Assembly (NCBI GenBank): GCA_027451225.1
Contig: DAIDJU010000044.1
Coordinates: 1-48,347, forward strand
Length of the DNA: 48,347 nucleotides
Reading direction: 5' to 3'
Source: Acidocella sp.
GTDB taxonomy: Bacteria > Pseudomonadota > Alphaproteobacteria > Acetobacterales > Acetobacteraceae
Shown one piece after another: positions 36,402 through 44,573 of the stretch. The number at the start of each line of letters is the position of its first letter. The stretch's first letter is position 1. The position numbers were made by a program, and so were the translations under genes. The notes below the pieces were generated by a model that did not search any database, was not told where the DNA came from, and saw only the letters and a program-made list of their open reading frames with translations.

Positions 36402-36530
36402 CATCGCTGCGACGCAGCACTTCTTTTAATTGATCACCGTAACCATTTCGAATAGCCTATCGTTGTCGGCAGTCCTCGCCGGCAGACGTAAAGAATGCCT
36501 GGGAATAACCGGGCCAAGAAAGGTCTCGAG

Positions 36531-36770
36531 ATGGAAACGATGCAAGGTGATCAAAAAGACGCTGCGCTGACCGGAATTGTGAAGTGGTTCAACCCCGGTA
36601 AAGGGTACGGCTTTATCGCCCCAGATACGGGCGGCAATGATATTTTCGTGCATATCAGCGCCGTTCAGCACGCCGGACTGCGCAAACTGAACGAAGGCGA
36701 GCGGGTCCGCTTCGCCCTGCAACAGCGCGAAGGCCGGGTTGCCGCCATCGGCATCGAACGTCTCCACTAG
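36531..36770 (+). CDS. Cold-shock domain protein
   Basis: A 79-residue CspA-type single-stranded nucleic acid binding protein that melts RNA structure. The OB fold has TGIVKWFNPGKGYGFIAP with RNP1 (KGYGFI) and DIFVHISAV (RNP2). The ATG at 36531 has AAAGG 7 bases upstream; an ATG at 36495 has no ribosome site and adds a non-family extension. The upstream region is 185 bases, long enough for a structured leader as in other cold-shock genes. A strong terminator follows. Confidence 0.93.
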   Translation: METMQGDQKDAALTGIVKWFNPGKGYGFIAPDTGGNDIFVHISAVQHAGLRKLNEGERVRFALQQREGRVAAIGIERLH

Positions 36771-36798
36771 GCTTCCCCCAAAATCAAGCCATATGACA

Positions 36799-36828
36799 GG
36801 CCAGCGGGCGAGTTCCCGCTGGCCTTTT
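36799..36828 (+). terminator. Terminator of the cold-shock gene
   Basis: A 10-bp perfect stem GGCCAGCGGG/CCCGCTGGCC (36799-36808, 36815-36824) with a 6-base loop is followed by TTTT. It is close in sequence to the gltA terminator stem. Confidence 0.88.
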
Positions 36829-36853
36829 GCAATTTATGGTGAAGTGACGAGGG

Positions 36854-36887
36854 CTCCGTAATGATTTACAGCTTCAGCATTACGGAG
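36854..36887 (+). promoter_or_regulatory. Inverted repeat covering the aminopeptidase ribosome site
   Basis: A perfect 10-bp inverted repeat CTCCGTAATG/CATTACGGAG (36854-36863, 36878-36887) with a 14-base spacer. The right arm ends in GGAG, 11 bases before the ATG at 36899, the only Shine-Dalgarno-like sequence there. As RNA it would hide the ribosome site. As DNA it could be an operator. Confidence 0.55.
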
Positions 36888-36898
36888 TATGTATATAC

Positions 36899-38290
36899 AT
36901 GATTAGGCGCATCGCGGGGCTGGCGATCAGCACGGATATTGCGGGTCTCCCCCTGTACGGCGTACGGCCGGATGGGCTGGCAGCGCTCCTGCAGAACCTC
37001 CCCGGTGCCGCGTCCTCCGCGCAGATGCAAAACTTCACCGCAGCAGCGGGCCAGATTTTGCTATTGGCCGATACCACCGGCTCGGTCGCCCGCGCCCTCG
37101 TGGGCCTCGGCGATGGTCCGGCTCTGCACGGGTTCGGGGCTGCTCCTTTCGGCCTGCCCGCAGGCAGCATTTGGCACATCGTTCCAGGCGCTTATTCGGC
37201 CGAAGATGCCGCACTTGGCTTTCTTCTCGGCGCCTACCGCTTCGACCAGCTGAAGCACAAAAAAGCCACCCCGGCCCTTCTGGCGCCAGCCGGCGTCCCA
37301 GAGCGCGCCGCCCTTCTTGCCAGCGCCACCACCCTGGCACGGGACCTGATCAACACCCCCGCCAACCTGCTCGGCCCGGCGGAACTTGCCGATGCCGCAC
37401 TGCAACTCGCCGCACGCCATGGCGCGCAGGCGGAACGCATTACCGGCGACACTCTCACTGCGCGCTATCCAACCGTCGCCGCCGTCGGCGCTGGTTCCGA
37501 TCGCGCACCGGAAGTCGTCGTTCTGCACTGGCAAGGAAGCAGCGCCACCGAGGCTTCACCACTCGTTTCACTTTGCGGGAAAGGTGTATGTTTCGATACG
37601 GGCGGTTACGATTTGAAACCAAGCTCTGCAATGCTGCGCATGAAAAAAGACATGGGTGGCGCAGCGATCATGCTCGCCGTTGCAGAAACGGTTATGTCGT
37701 TAAATCTGCCCATTAAGTTGGCGTTACGCATCGGCTGCGTCGAGAACAGCATCTCCGGCCACGCCATGCGCCCCTCGGATGTGCTGCGCACCCGTTCCGG
37801 CCTCTCCGTCGAGATTGGCAATACCGATGCCGAGGGAAGATTGGTGCTGTGCGATCTCCTTGCCGAAGCTTCCGAGACATCCCCACGCTGGCTTATTGAT
37901 GCAGCAACTCTAACAGGTGCCGCCCGTGTAGCGCTCGGGCCAGACCTGCCAGCATTATTCTGCAACAACGATGAAATGGCGAATATTCTTCTTCATTCCG
38001 GGCTCGCAGCATCGGATCCATTCTGGCGCCTGCCTTTGCATGAAGGTTATGCCTCGTGGCTTGAGAGTCCAGTCGCCGATCTTTGCAATGTTTCCAGCAA
38101 ACCGCATGCTGGCGCCATCACCGCCGCTCTATTCCTGAACCGTTTTGTGTCCCAAAATGTTTCATGGGCGCATATCGATGCCTACGCCTGGAACGATTCC
38201 TCACGCCCAGGCCGCCCCGAAGGGGGCGAGGCGCAAACTGTGCGCGCACTCGCCACGGCCATCGAAGCCCTCTCCCACAGCGCAATCTAG
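36899..38290 (+). CDS. M17 family leucyl aminopeptidase
   Basis: A 463-residue dimetal cytosolic aminopeptidase. The N-terminal domain (about 1-130) is variable. The catalytic domain has ARDLINTPANLLGP, CGKGVCFDTGGYDLKPS with the metal Lys/Asp, MKKDMGGAA, and the family signature NTDAEGRL (about 308-315). Processing of peptides from protein turnover is the usual role. The second half of the gene drifts to lower GC than the first. The start lies just after a hairpin that can hide its ribosome site, and a terminator separates it from the cold-shock gene. Confidence 0.93.
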   Translation: MIRRIAGLAISTDIAGLPLYGVRPDGLAALLQNLPGAASSAQMQNFTAAAGQILLLADTTGSVARALVGLGDGPALHGFGAAPFGLPAGSIWHIVPGAYSAEDAALGFLLGAYRFDQLKHKKATPALLAPAGVPERAALLASATTLARDLINTPANLLGPAELADAALQLAARHGAQAERITGDTLTARYPTVAAVGAGSDRAPEVVVLHWQGSSATEASPLVSLCGKGVCFDTGGYDLKPSSAMLRMKKDMGGAAIMLAVAETVMSLNLPIKLALRIGCVENSISGHAMRPSDVLRTRSGLSVEIGNTDAEGRLVLCDLLAEASETSPRWLIDAATLTGAARVALGPDLPALFCNNDEMANILLHSGLAASDPFWRLPLHEGYASWLESPVADLCNVSSKPHAGAITAALFLNRFVSQNVSWAHIDAYAWNDSSRPGRPEGGEAQTVRALATAIEALSHSAI

Positions 38291-38677
38291 CCCATACATT
38301 TTGTGATAGCGGGTACGCGCTTTTAACTATGATGAAACATTTTTTTGACATGTTAGCATCAACGCAACCGCACAATGTTGTTTTTTGATACAATGCGGAT
38401 TGTCAAAACACTTTTTCTACCCACATGGGTTGTCCAAAGACACGACAACTTCCCTGTTACTTCCTAGTAGTTGTAACAGTTTATTTCGACATTCCACCAA
38501 GTTCACTTGTCAGAATGACCAAGCGTTAATAACACGGACAAAGATTCCGGTACCTTTTTGTTAGAGGCTATTGGAATTTTCCGATCAGATAGTGTACTGA
38601 TCTTTCACCGTATCGGTTGCCGACATTCGCTCATGGCAACATTCATGTATCTTCGCTTCACTAAGGACAAATAACAT
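38291..38677. other. 387-bp AT-rich intergenic region upstream of marR
   Basis: No gene is convincing here. Several short inverted repeats stand out: ACCCACATGGGT (38419-38430); GATCAG-N8-CTGATC (38583-38588, 38597-38602); and GTTGCC-N13-GGCAAC (38616-38621, 38635-38640). The last two lie within 95 bases of the MarR start and are operator candidates. The AT-rich stretch around 38330-38420 has many T runs. A small RNA or complex promoter is possible, but nothing diagnostic is seen. Confidence 0.5.
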
Positions 38678-39058
38678 ATGGCTGCTGCGCCACTCTCTTC
38701 CGACCAACTCGTCGGGATTCTTCGCGATACTATCGTCTCTCTCGTCCGCCGGGATGGCGTCGATCTTTCGGCCCGCCAGCTTGGCGTGTTTCTTACCTGC
38801 TACCTGACCGACGGCGCCCACACCGTCCGCGGTCTGGCCCAGGAGCTGAACGTCTCCAAGCCGGCAATCACCCGTGCGCTCGACCGTCTGACCGAGCTGG
38901 ATTTCATCCGCCGCAAGGTCGACCCCTCCGACCGCCGCAGCGTTCTGGTGCAGCGCACGGTAAAGGGGGCTGCTTTCCTGCGTGAAACGCGCCATATTAT
39001 GGGCGATGCTCTTGCTGCCAACAAAACCGAAGCCGCCAGCCGCCGCGCCGCTGGCTAA
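38678..39058 (+). CDS. MarR-type winged-helix regulator
   Basis: A 126-residue DNA-binding protein. The HTH is HTVRGLAQELNVSKPAITRALDRL (about 48-71), followed by the wing IRRKVDPSDRRSVLVQRT with the conserved DRR of MarR proteins. It is shorter than most MarR members (about 140-160) and has a Lys/Ala-rich tail. AAGGA lies 10 bases before the ATG. The lolA gene starts inside its 3' end. Ligand and targets are unknown; inverted repeats upstream suggest autoregulation. Confidence 0.85.
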   Translation: MAAAPLSSDQLVGILRDTIVSLVRRDGVDLSARQLGVFLTCYLTDGAHTVRGLAQELNVSKPAITRALDRLTELDFIRRKVDPSDRRSVLVQRTVKGAAFLRETRHIMGDALAANKTEAASRRAAG

Positions 39059-39704
39059 ACGCAACGTCAGCCGCCGGTTCGCACTGGCGGGATTGCTCTT
39101 AGGGCTTGGTCTGGCTGCCCCCGCGCGGGCCCAGACCACCCCTATGCAGCTTAGCGCTGCCGACCAGCAGCTTATCTCGCAAGTCGAGAACTATCTGAAC
39201 GAGCAGACCGGCCTGACCGCAAACTTCCTGCAAGTCGCCTGGGATGGCTCGACCCGCACCGGCAAGGCATGGCTGCAACGCCCCGGCCGCATGCGCTTTG
39301 AATACGACGCGCCCGACCCCGAACTGCTCATCGCCGGCTTCGGTGTGCTCGTCTATCACGACCCCGCGTTGGACCAGACCTCCTACATCCCGCTCGACAG
39401 CACGCCGCTCGGCATTCTGCTGGCACAGCATGTCGATCTGACCTCCGCCAACGTCACCGTCACCGGCATCGACCGCGAGCCCGGCGAATACGACATCACC
39501 CTGATCCGCAAGAATAAAGCCGCCCAGGGCACTCTTACTTTGGTATTCGGCACCAACCCGCTGCAACTGCGCCAATGGGTGGTTACCGACGCTCAAGGCA
39601 AGCAAACCCGCGTCAGCCTGTACGACATTCTGCCCGGCGGCCCGTACCCGGATAAGCTGTTCGAATATAATCGTCCCGCCACGCCGGCGCATCACGGGGG
39701 GTAG
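39006..39704 (+). CDS. LolA-like outer-membrane lipoprotein carrier
   Basis: A periplasmic chaperone that carries lipoproteins from LolCDE to the outer membrane. The mature domain, starting near QTTPMQLSAADQQLISQVENYL, shows the family features FLQVAWDGSTRTGKAWLQRPGRMRFEYDAP, VYHDPALDQTSYIP and a terminal PDKLFEYN. The ATG at 39006 gives 232 residues with an unusually long basic N-region before the hydrophobic signal segment (about 33-43, cleavage after ARA). A GTG at 38982 is the alternative. Either start overlaps marR by more than 50 bases. xthA follows, matching the common alphaproteobacterial lolA-xthA order. Confidence 0.85.
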   Translation: MLLLPTKPKPPAAAPLAKRNVSRRFALAGLLLGLGLAAPARAQTTPMQLSAADQQLISQVENYLNEQTGLTANFLQVAWDGSTRTGKAWLQRPGRMRFEYDAPDPELLIAGFGVLVYHDPALDQTSYIPLDSTPLGILLAQHVDLTSANVTVTGIDREPGEYDITLIRKNKAAQGTLTLVFGTNPLQLRQWVVTDAQGKQTRVSLYDILPGGPYPDKLFEYNRPATPAHHGG

Positions 39705-39735
39705 TTTTTCCCTGAAGCTGCGCTAGGAAGGAGCG

Positions 39736-40536
39736 ATGCAACTCACCATCGCCACCTGGAACATCAACTCGCTGCGCCTGCGCCAGGCGCATTTGCACAA
39801 GCTGGTCGCCGAGCTCTCGCCGGATGTCATCTGCCTGCAAGAGACCAAGGTGCCGGACGAGTTGTTCCCCGAGGGCATCGCCGAGGCCATCAATTTCCCC
39901 CACGTGCTCAAACGCGGCATGAAGGGCTATAACGGCGTGGCGATCCTCTCGCGCCTGCCGCTCACCTTGGCGGAGAACACGCCAGATTGGTGCGGCAAAT
40001 CCGATTGCCGCCATCTCTCGGCCGAAGTTGCCACCGGCGGCGCGCCGGTTACCGTGCATAATTTTTACGTTCCCGCGGGCGGCGACATCCCCGACCGCGA
40101 CCAGAACGAAAAATTCGCCCATAAGCTCGACTTCCTGACCGAGACAACGGCGCATTTCGCCAAATACCCACCCCGGCGCGCCATTCTGGTGGGCGATCTC
40201 AACATCGCGCCGCTGGAGCATGACGTCTGGAGCCATAAGCAGTTGCTCGGCGTCGTCAGCCACACCCCGGTGGAGGTGGAGGGGCTGAACGCCTGGATGG
40301 CCCAGGGCTGGCACGATGCCGTGCGCCATTTCGTGCCCCCCGCGCAGAAGCTCTACACATGGTGGTCCTACCGCAACCGAGATTGGGCGGCCTCCGACCG
40401 TGGCCGCCGTCTCGACCATATCTGGGTGACGCAGGACCTCTCAGCTGGGCTCGAAGGCTATAAAATCCTGCGCGATGCCCGAAACTGGGAGCAACCCTCG
40501 GACCACGTTCCGGTCAGCATCACGTTAAAAGTGTAA
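39736..40536 (+). CDS. xthA: Exodeoxyribonuclease III
   Basis: AP endonuclease and 3'-5' exonuclease of base-excision repair. The 266-residue protein opens MQLTIATWNINSLRLR. It has catalytic E36 in CLQETK, NFYVPAGGD, the VGDLNIAP aspartate block, and the terminal SDHVPV histidine. AGGAAGGAG precedes the ATG. It sits 31 bases after lolA and is probably co-transcribed. Confidence 0.96.
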   Translation: MQLTIATWNINSLRLRQAHLHKLVAELSPDVICLQETKVPDELFPEGIAEAINFPHVLKRGMKGYNGVAILSRLPLTLAENTPDWCGKSDCRHLSAEVATGGAPVTVHNFYVPAGGDIPDRDQNEKFAHKLDFLTETTAHFAKYPPRRAILVGDLNIAPLEHDVWSHKQLLGVVSHTPVEVEGLNAWMAQGWHDAVRHFVPPAQKLYTWWSYRNRDWAASDRGRRLDHIWVTQDLSAGLEGYKILRDARNWEQPSDHVPVSITLKV

Positions 40537-40622
40537 CGCGAATGAAGCATGGCTCAGGTTTAAAATATTCGCAACAATAAGGGCTGTTTCGCGTCCATAT
40601 AGCGGGCCAACGGAGCCTGCAA

Positions 40623-40703
40623 ATGAGATTCACCATTCCCAAACCCGCGATACTCAGCCTCGCCTTTCTGGTGGGAATGGCCATCGCCGCGCTGACCGGT
40701 TAA
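40623..40703 (+). CDS. Putative 26-residue membrane microprotein
   Basis: ATG at 40623 with GGAG 7 bases upstream, stop TAA at 40701-40703. The product begins MRFTIPKPAILSLAFLVG and ends AALTG. It has a short basic head (Arg2, Lys7) followed by one hydrophobic helix of about 18 residues, the profile of a single-span membrane peptide. It lies alone between xthA and the convergent histidine phosphatase gene. No family is recognised. The support is the ribosome site and the membrane profile only. Confidence 0.5.
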   Translation: MRFTIPKPAILSLAFLVGMAIAALTG

Positions 40704-40708
40704 GGCCG

Positions 40709-41272
40709 CTACTCAGCCTCTGGCGGTAATTCCACCCGCCAGTTTTCGCCATCCGGCACGCAAAACATCGGCACGGCGTTTTTGGTAAGTCCCTGCTTGG
40801 GCAGCCCCATCAGATCACGCACGGCGCGGAAAATTCCGCCATGCGCCACAATCAGCAGCGGCCCGGGCGTGGCGGCAAGTACGCGTTCCATTGCGTCTTC
40901 CACACGCAGCAGCACTTCAGCAAAGCTTTCCGCCCCTTCCGGCGTATTCAGCCCTTCCAGCCATTCGCTGAACCAGGGGTAGAGCGGCTTGCCTTCCATG
41001 CCGCCGAACACCACCTCGCGCAGCCCGGGCTCAAACTCCACCGATAGGTTCAGGAACTCATTGATAATGCTTGCTGTCTGGCGGGTGCGCTGCATGGGCG
41101 AGCAGATGATCGTGGTGATCCCCTGCCCCGCCAGCATCGGCCCGGCAGTGGCGGCCTGGGCACGGCCCGTGGCGTTCAGCGAGGTATCGAGCGCCCCCTG
41201 GCTCAGCCCGGCAGCGTTGTAGTCCGTCTCGCCGTGGCGAAGAAACCAGAACGGAACGCGCGGCAGCGGCAA
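40709..41272 (-). CDS. Histidine phosphatase superfamily protein (GpmB/CobC-like)
   Basis: A 187-residue phosphatase with the catalytic motif FLRHGETDYN (about 10-19), SPMQRTRQTA and the second His in IVAHGGIFRAV. The apparent start is a TTG 3 bases after the GST stop; the RHG motif is so close that little can be missing. It is probably translated by coupling to GST. The substrate is unknown: phosphoglycerate, sugar phosphate or alpha-ribazole phosphate are all possible in this family. Confidence 0.85.
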   Translation of the reverse strand: MPLPRVPFWFLRHGETDYNAAGLSQGALDTSLNATGRAQAATAGPMLAGQGITTIICSPMQRTRQTASIINEFLNLSVEFEPGLREVVFGGMEGKPLYPWFSEWLEGLNTPEGAESFAEVLLRVEDAMERVLAATPGPLLIVAHGGIFRAVRDLMGLPKQGLTKNAVPMFCVPDGENWRVELPPEAE

Positions 41273-41275
41273 GGC

Positions 41276-41893
41276 TTAAGCCAGCCCTTCGGCGGCCAAA
41301 GCACGCTGCACAGCCGGGCGGGCGCTCATGCGCTCGTAATGTGCAGTCAGGTTCGCGGGCAGCCCAATCTTGGCCCGGCCCACAGCCCAAAACTCCAGGC
41401 AGAACAGCATCGCATCGGCAATGCTGTAGTCGCCCATAAGGTAGGCCTTAGCCCCCAGCGTGTGGCCCAGCAGATTGAACCCAGTGGCGGCGATGTCCTT
41501 GCCGGTCTGCGCCACGGCGGGTTCATCGGCATTGGTCGGCGTGAAGGCACCGGGGCGCAAGATACGGGTGAAGCCGCGCATATGCACGGTGGCGACCATA
41601 TAATCCAGCAGCTCCAACATCCGAACCTCGCCTTCCAGCCCCTCTGGCAACAGCCCGAGTTCGGGGTGCGTCTTGGCCAGGTACCAGGCGATGGCGGGCC
41701 ATTCGGTGAGCAACGAGCCATCGTCGCGCACCAGCGCAGGCACTTTGGATTTCGGGTTGATCGCGGCGTAGTCCTGCTTGTACTGCGCACCGCTGGCGAG
41801 ATCGAGCTTCACCAGCTCAAAGGGCTTGCCGATCTCTTCCAGCAGGATGTGGATCCCCAGCGAGCAGGCACCCGGCGCGTAGAAGAGCTTCAT
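41276..41893 (-). CDS. Glutathione S-transferase
   Basis: A 205-residue GST. The ATG at 41893 (MKLFYAPGACSLGIHILLEE) is chosen because AAGGGG is 7 bases upstream; another ATG 6 bases earlier would leave one base. The beta-class-like N-terminus has Ser/Cys at 10-11 (ACSLG), then KVPALVRDDGSLLTEWPAI for glutathione binding. The C-terminal helical domain contains the N-capping box YSIADAMLF. Detoxification is likely. It is encoded just downstream of the prs terminator. Confidence 0.9.
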   Translation of the reverse strand: MKLFYAPGACSLGIHILLEEIGKPFELVKLDLASGAQYKQDYAAINPKSKVPALVRDDGSLLTEWPAIAWYLAKTHPELGLLPEGLEGEVRMLELLDYMVATVHMRGFTRILRPGAFTPTNADEPAVAQTGKDIAATGFNLLGHTLGAKAYLMGDYSIADAMLFCLEFWAVGRAKIGLPANLTAHYERMSARPAVQRALAAEGLA

Positions 41894-41913
41894 CGGCATT
41901 CCCCTTAAATGTG

Positions 41914-41945
41914 AACGCCGCCTTTTTTGCAAAAGGCGGCGTTTT
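41914..41945 (-). terminator. Strong hairpin between prs and gst
   Basis: A 13-bp perfect stem AACGCCGCCTTTT/AAAAGGCGGCGTT (41914-41926, 41931-41943) with loop TTGC begins about 10 bases after the prs stop. It should end the prs transcript. The U tract on the minus strand is short, so some read-through into gst is possible. Confidence 0.75.
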
Positions 41946-41954
41946 ACTTAACCC

Positions 41955-42887
41955 TCAGTCGAACAGCGAGCTGACCGAGCTTTCCGTGGAGATGCGGCGC
42001 ATCGCCTCGGCCAGCAGCGGGGCGATGGAGAGCTGGCGGATGTTATGCGCCAGCCGCACCGCCTCGGTCGCGGCAATGGAGTCGGTGATGGTCATCATCC
42101 CGATCGGCGAGGCCGCGATGCGTGCCACCGCGCCGCCCGAGAGCACGCCATGCGAGACATACACTTCCACCGACTTCGCGCCATTGGCCAGCAGCGCCTC
42201 GGCGGCGTTGCACAGCGTGCCGCCGGAGTCGCAGATATCGTCGATGATGATGCAGTCGCGGCCTTCCACGTCACCAATGATGTTCATCACCTCGGACACA
42301 CCGGCGCGCTCGCGGCGCTTGTCGATGATGGCGAGGTCGGTGTTCAGGCGCCGCGCGATGATACGCGCGCGCAGCACGCCGCCCACGTCCGGGGAGACGA
42401 TCATCGGCTCACGGCCCGCGAAACGCTCCTCGATATCGCGCGCGAACAGCGGCGCGGCGGGAAGGTTGTCCACGGGAATGTCGAAGAAGCCCTGGATCTG
42501 CCCGGCATGCAGATCCATGGTCAACACGCGGTTGGCGCCGGCCTCGGCGATGAGGTTGGCGACGAGCTTGGCCGAGATCGGCGTGCGCGGGCCGGACTTA
42601 CGGTCCTGGCGGGCATAGCCGAAATACGGGATCACCGGCGTGATGCGGCGGGCGGAGCCGCGACGCAGCGCATCCAGGGTGATCAGCAGTTCCATCAGGT
42701 TATCGTTGGTGGGGTAGGAGGTGCTCTGAATAACGAACACATCCTCGCCGCGGACGTTCTCGTGGATTTCCACGAACACTTCCATGTCAGCGAAGCGCCG
42801 GATGGAGGCCTTCGCCAGCGGCAGGTTCAAACCGGCGGCGACAGCTTCGGCCAGAGGGCGGTTGCTGTTGCAGGCGACAATTTTCAT
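41955..42887 (-). CDS. prs: Ribose-phosphate pyrophosphokinase
   Basis: Makes PRPP from ribose 5-phosphate and ATP for nucleotide, His and Trp synthesis. The 310-residue enzyme has [20 protein letters not shown], the ATP-binding [10 protein letters not shown], the metal site [12 protein letters not shown], and the PRPP loop [12 protein letters not shown]. The ATG at 42887 is chosen for its GGAAAGAG site; an upstream in-frame start adds seven non-family residues. A terminator follows. Confidence 0.96.
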   Translation of the reverse strand: MKIVACNSNRPLAEAVAAGLNLPLAKASIRRFADMEVFVEIHENVRGEDVFVIQSTSYPTNDNLMELLITLDALRRGSARRITPVIPYFGYARQDRKSGPRTPISAKLVANLIAEAGANRVLTMDLHAGQIQGFFDIPVDNLPAAPLFARDIEERFAGREPMIVSPDVGGVLRARIIARRLNTDLAIIDKRRERAGVSEVMNIIGDVEGRDCIIIDDICDSGGTLCNAAEALLANGAKSVEVYVSHGVLSGGAVARIAASPIGMMTITDSIAATEAVRLAHNIRQLSIAPLLAEAMRRISTESSVSSLFD

Positions 42888-42952
42888 GCTGGCTCTTTCC
42901 CGGTTCAAAGTCTGGTCGGGCGCGGTGTAGCAATCAGGTTCCGCCTTGTAAA

Positions 42953-43759
42953 TTAAGCGGAGAGCTCCCGTGACCGTTCCGTGGCAGCCTGGATGGCCTC
43001 ACGGAAAGATTTTGGCCAAGCGTCATCCGCGCGCAACACTGCCAGGGCGCGCTCGGTGGTTCCCTTGGGCGAAGTCACGGCAATCCGCAGCTGAGCGGGT
43101 TCCTCGGAGGAGGCCGCCAACAGCGCGGCGGAGCCGATCACCGTCTGCCGGGCCATCTGACGGGCCAGTTCCGGGGGCAGCCCCTGGTCCAGCCCGGCCT
43201 GCTCAAGCAGTTCAGTCAGCAGGAAAACATAGGCCGGGCCACCGCCGGAAATGGCGGTCACCGGGTCCAGCGCCCCTTCCTCCTCCACCCATGCGGCCTT
43301 GCCCGTGGCGGCCAGCAGCGTATCGGCCAGCGCCTTCTGCGCCGGGGTCACTCCCTCGGCGGCATACGCCACGGTGATTCCCTGGCGCACGGCGGCGGGG
43401 GTATTGGGCATGGCGCGCACGATGGCGGCGGGTACGCCGAGCAGCCGAGTCACAGCCTGTACGGTCTTACCTGCCATGATCGAGATGAATACCGCGCCAC
43501 CCGCGAACCGCGCATAGGCGGGCAGCGCCTCAGCCGCCGATTGCGGCTTTACCGCCAGCACCACCGCTTCCGGCGCGAATCCGGCCGGAAGCGCCGCCGC
43601 ATCCGCCACCACGGTGACGTTGGGGCCCGCCAGCTTGGCGGCCTCGGGCGAAGGGTCCACGACGATGGCCTGGGAGAGGCCGCGCTCGCGCCAACCGGCG
43701 AGCATGGCGCCGCCCATGCGGCCACCGCCGACGAGCAGAAGAGAAGGTAAAGCAGTCAT
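42953..43759 (-). CDS. proC: Pyrroline-5-carboxylate reductase
   Basis: Last step of proline synthesis. The 268-residue enzyme has the NAD(P) loop [36 protein letters not shown] and the C-terminal signature [21 protein letters not shown]. The start ATG at 43759 gives the normal N-terminus. It follows the ybjN-like gene by 13 bases on the same strand, an arrangement common in alphaproteobacteria. Confidence 0.95.
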   Translation of the reverse strand: MTALPSLLLVGGGRMGGAMLAGWRERGLSQAIVVDPSPEAAKLAGPNVTVVADAAALPAGFAPEAVVLAVKPQSAAEALPAYARFAGGAVFISIMAGKTVQAVTRLLGVPAAIVRAMPNTPAAVRQGITVAYAAEGVTPAQKALADTLLAATGKAAWVEEEGALDPVTAISGGGPAYVFLLTELLEQAGLDQGLPPELARQMARQTVIGSAALLAASSEEPAQLRIAVTSPKGTTERALAVLRADDAWPKSFREAIQAATERSRELSA

Positions 43760-43772
43760 GCCTCGGGTTATG

Positions 43773-44279
43773 TCACGCTTCTCCGGCGCACTCCAGCATG
43801 GCCGCGTCCAGCGCCTCGTCCGCACTCTTTCCGCCCCAGAGCACAAACTGGAAGGCCGGGAAGAAGCGCTCGCACTCAGTCACGGCGATATCGATCAAGT
43901 CTTCGACCGACTCAGCCGAACCAGACACTCCGCGCAGCAGCACCGAATGGCGGTACACCGGCATACCGGTCTCCTCATCCATGCCGAAATGCCCGATCCA
44001 AAGCCGCTCATTCGCCTTGGCCAGCAGCTCGTACATCGCACCGCGCTGCTTGGCCGGGGCTTTCATGTCGAAGGCGCAGGAAAAATGCATGACGGCAATT
44101 TCGTCCGACCAACAGAAGAACATGCCGTAATCGCACCATTTGCCATTGGCCTCGGCGGCCAGCTCGGCATCGGAGCGGCGGTCGAACATCCATTCATTGC
44201 CAGCAATCACCTGTTCTACCAGGTCGAGCGGGTTGGAGACGGTGGCGGTTTCGTCTTCGTGAAGGGCGAGGCTCGTCAT
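43773..44279 (-). CDS. YbjN domain protein
   Basis: A 168-residue protein of the YbjN family, a fold resembling type III secretion chaperones but found in general regulators or chaperones. Visible blocks are NPLDLVEQVIAGNEWMFDR, KWCDYGMFFCWSDEIAVMHF and a helical C-terminus with FFPAFQFVLWGGKSADEAL. The ATG at 44279 has AGGAG 7 bases upstream, which decides the start. It is probably in an operon with proC. The biochemical function is not established. Confidence 0.88.
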   Translation of the reverse strand: MTSLALHEDETATVSNPLDLVEQVIAGNEWMFDRRSDAELAAEANGKWCDYGMFFCWSDEIAVMHFSCAFDMKAPAKQRGAMYELLAKANERLWIGHFGMDEETGMPVYRHSVLLRGVSGSAESVEDLIDIAVTECERFFPAFQFVLWGGKSADEALDAAMLECAGEA

Positions 44280-44573
44280 GACAAGTCTCCTGGTGCAGCC
44301 AGAGGTGCCGGGTGAGACGATTCTGGGGTTTTTCGTGCCGCCGCCAGTGTTTCTCCCCACGACTCCGACTCTATGCGGATTCCCCAACCGGGTGCAACGA
44401 AAAGCTTTTCCGCCCGGCGCAAAAACAAAACTAACAAAACGTTAGAATGCCAACGCAGCGTTACAGCCCGTTACCGTGTTTCCGGCTGCATCGCTGCCGC
44501 ACGGCGTGCTAAACGGCGCGTGTGGATATTCATCCGCCCACTCCCCATATGTGGCGTGGTTACAGGAGTTCTT
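44280..44573. other. 294-bp divergent promoter region (ybjN / TPR protein)
   Basis: No gene is supported here. It holds a palindrome CTAAC-AAAAC-GTTAG (44431-44445). The same CTAAC-N5-GTTA pattern is seen before the small secreted gene (13907-13921) and at the mipZ terminator. TGTGGATAT (44521-44529) is one base off a DnaA box on the reverse strand, probably by chance. Extended reading of the TPR gene into this region is rejected because AGGAG sits before the ATG at 44574. Confidence 0.45.
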
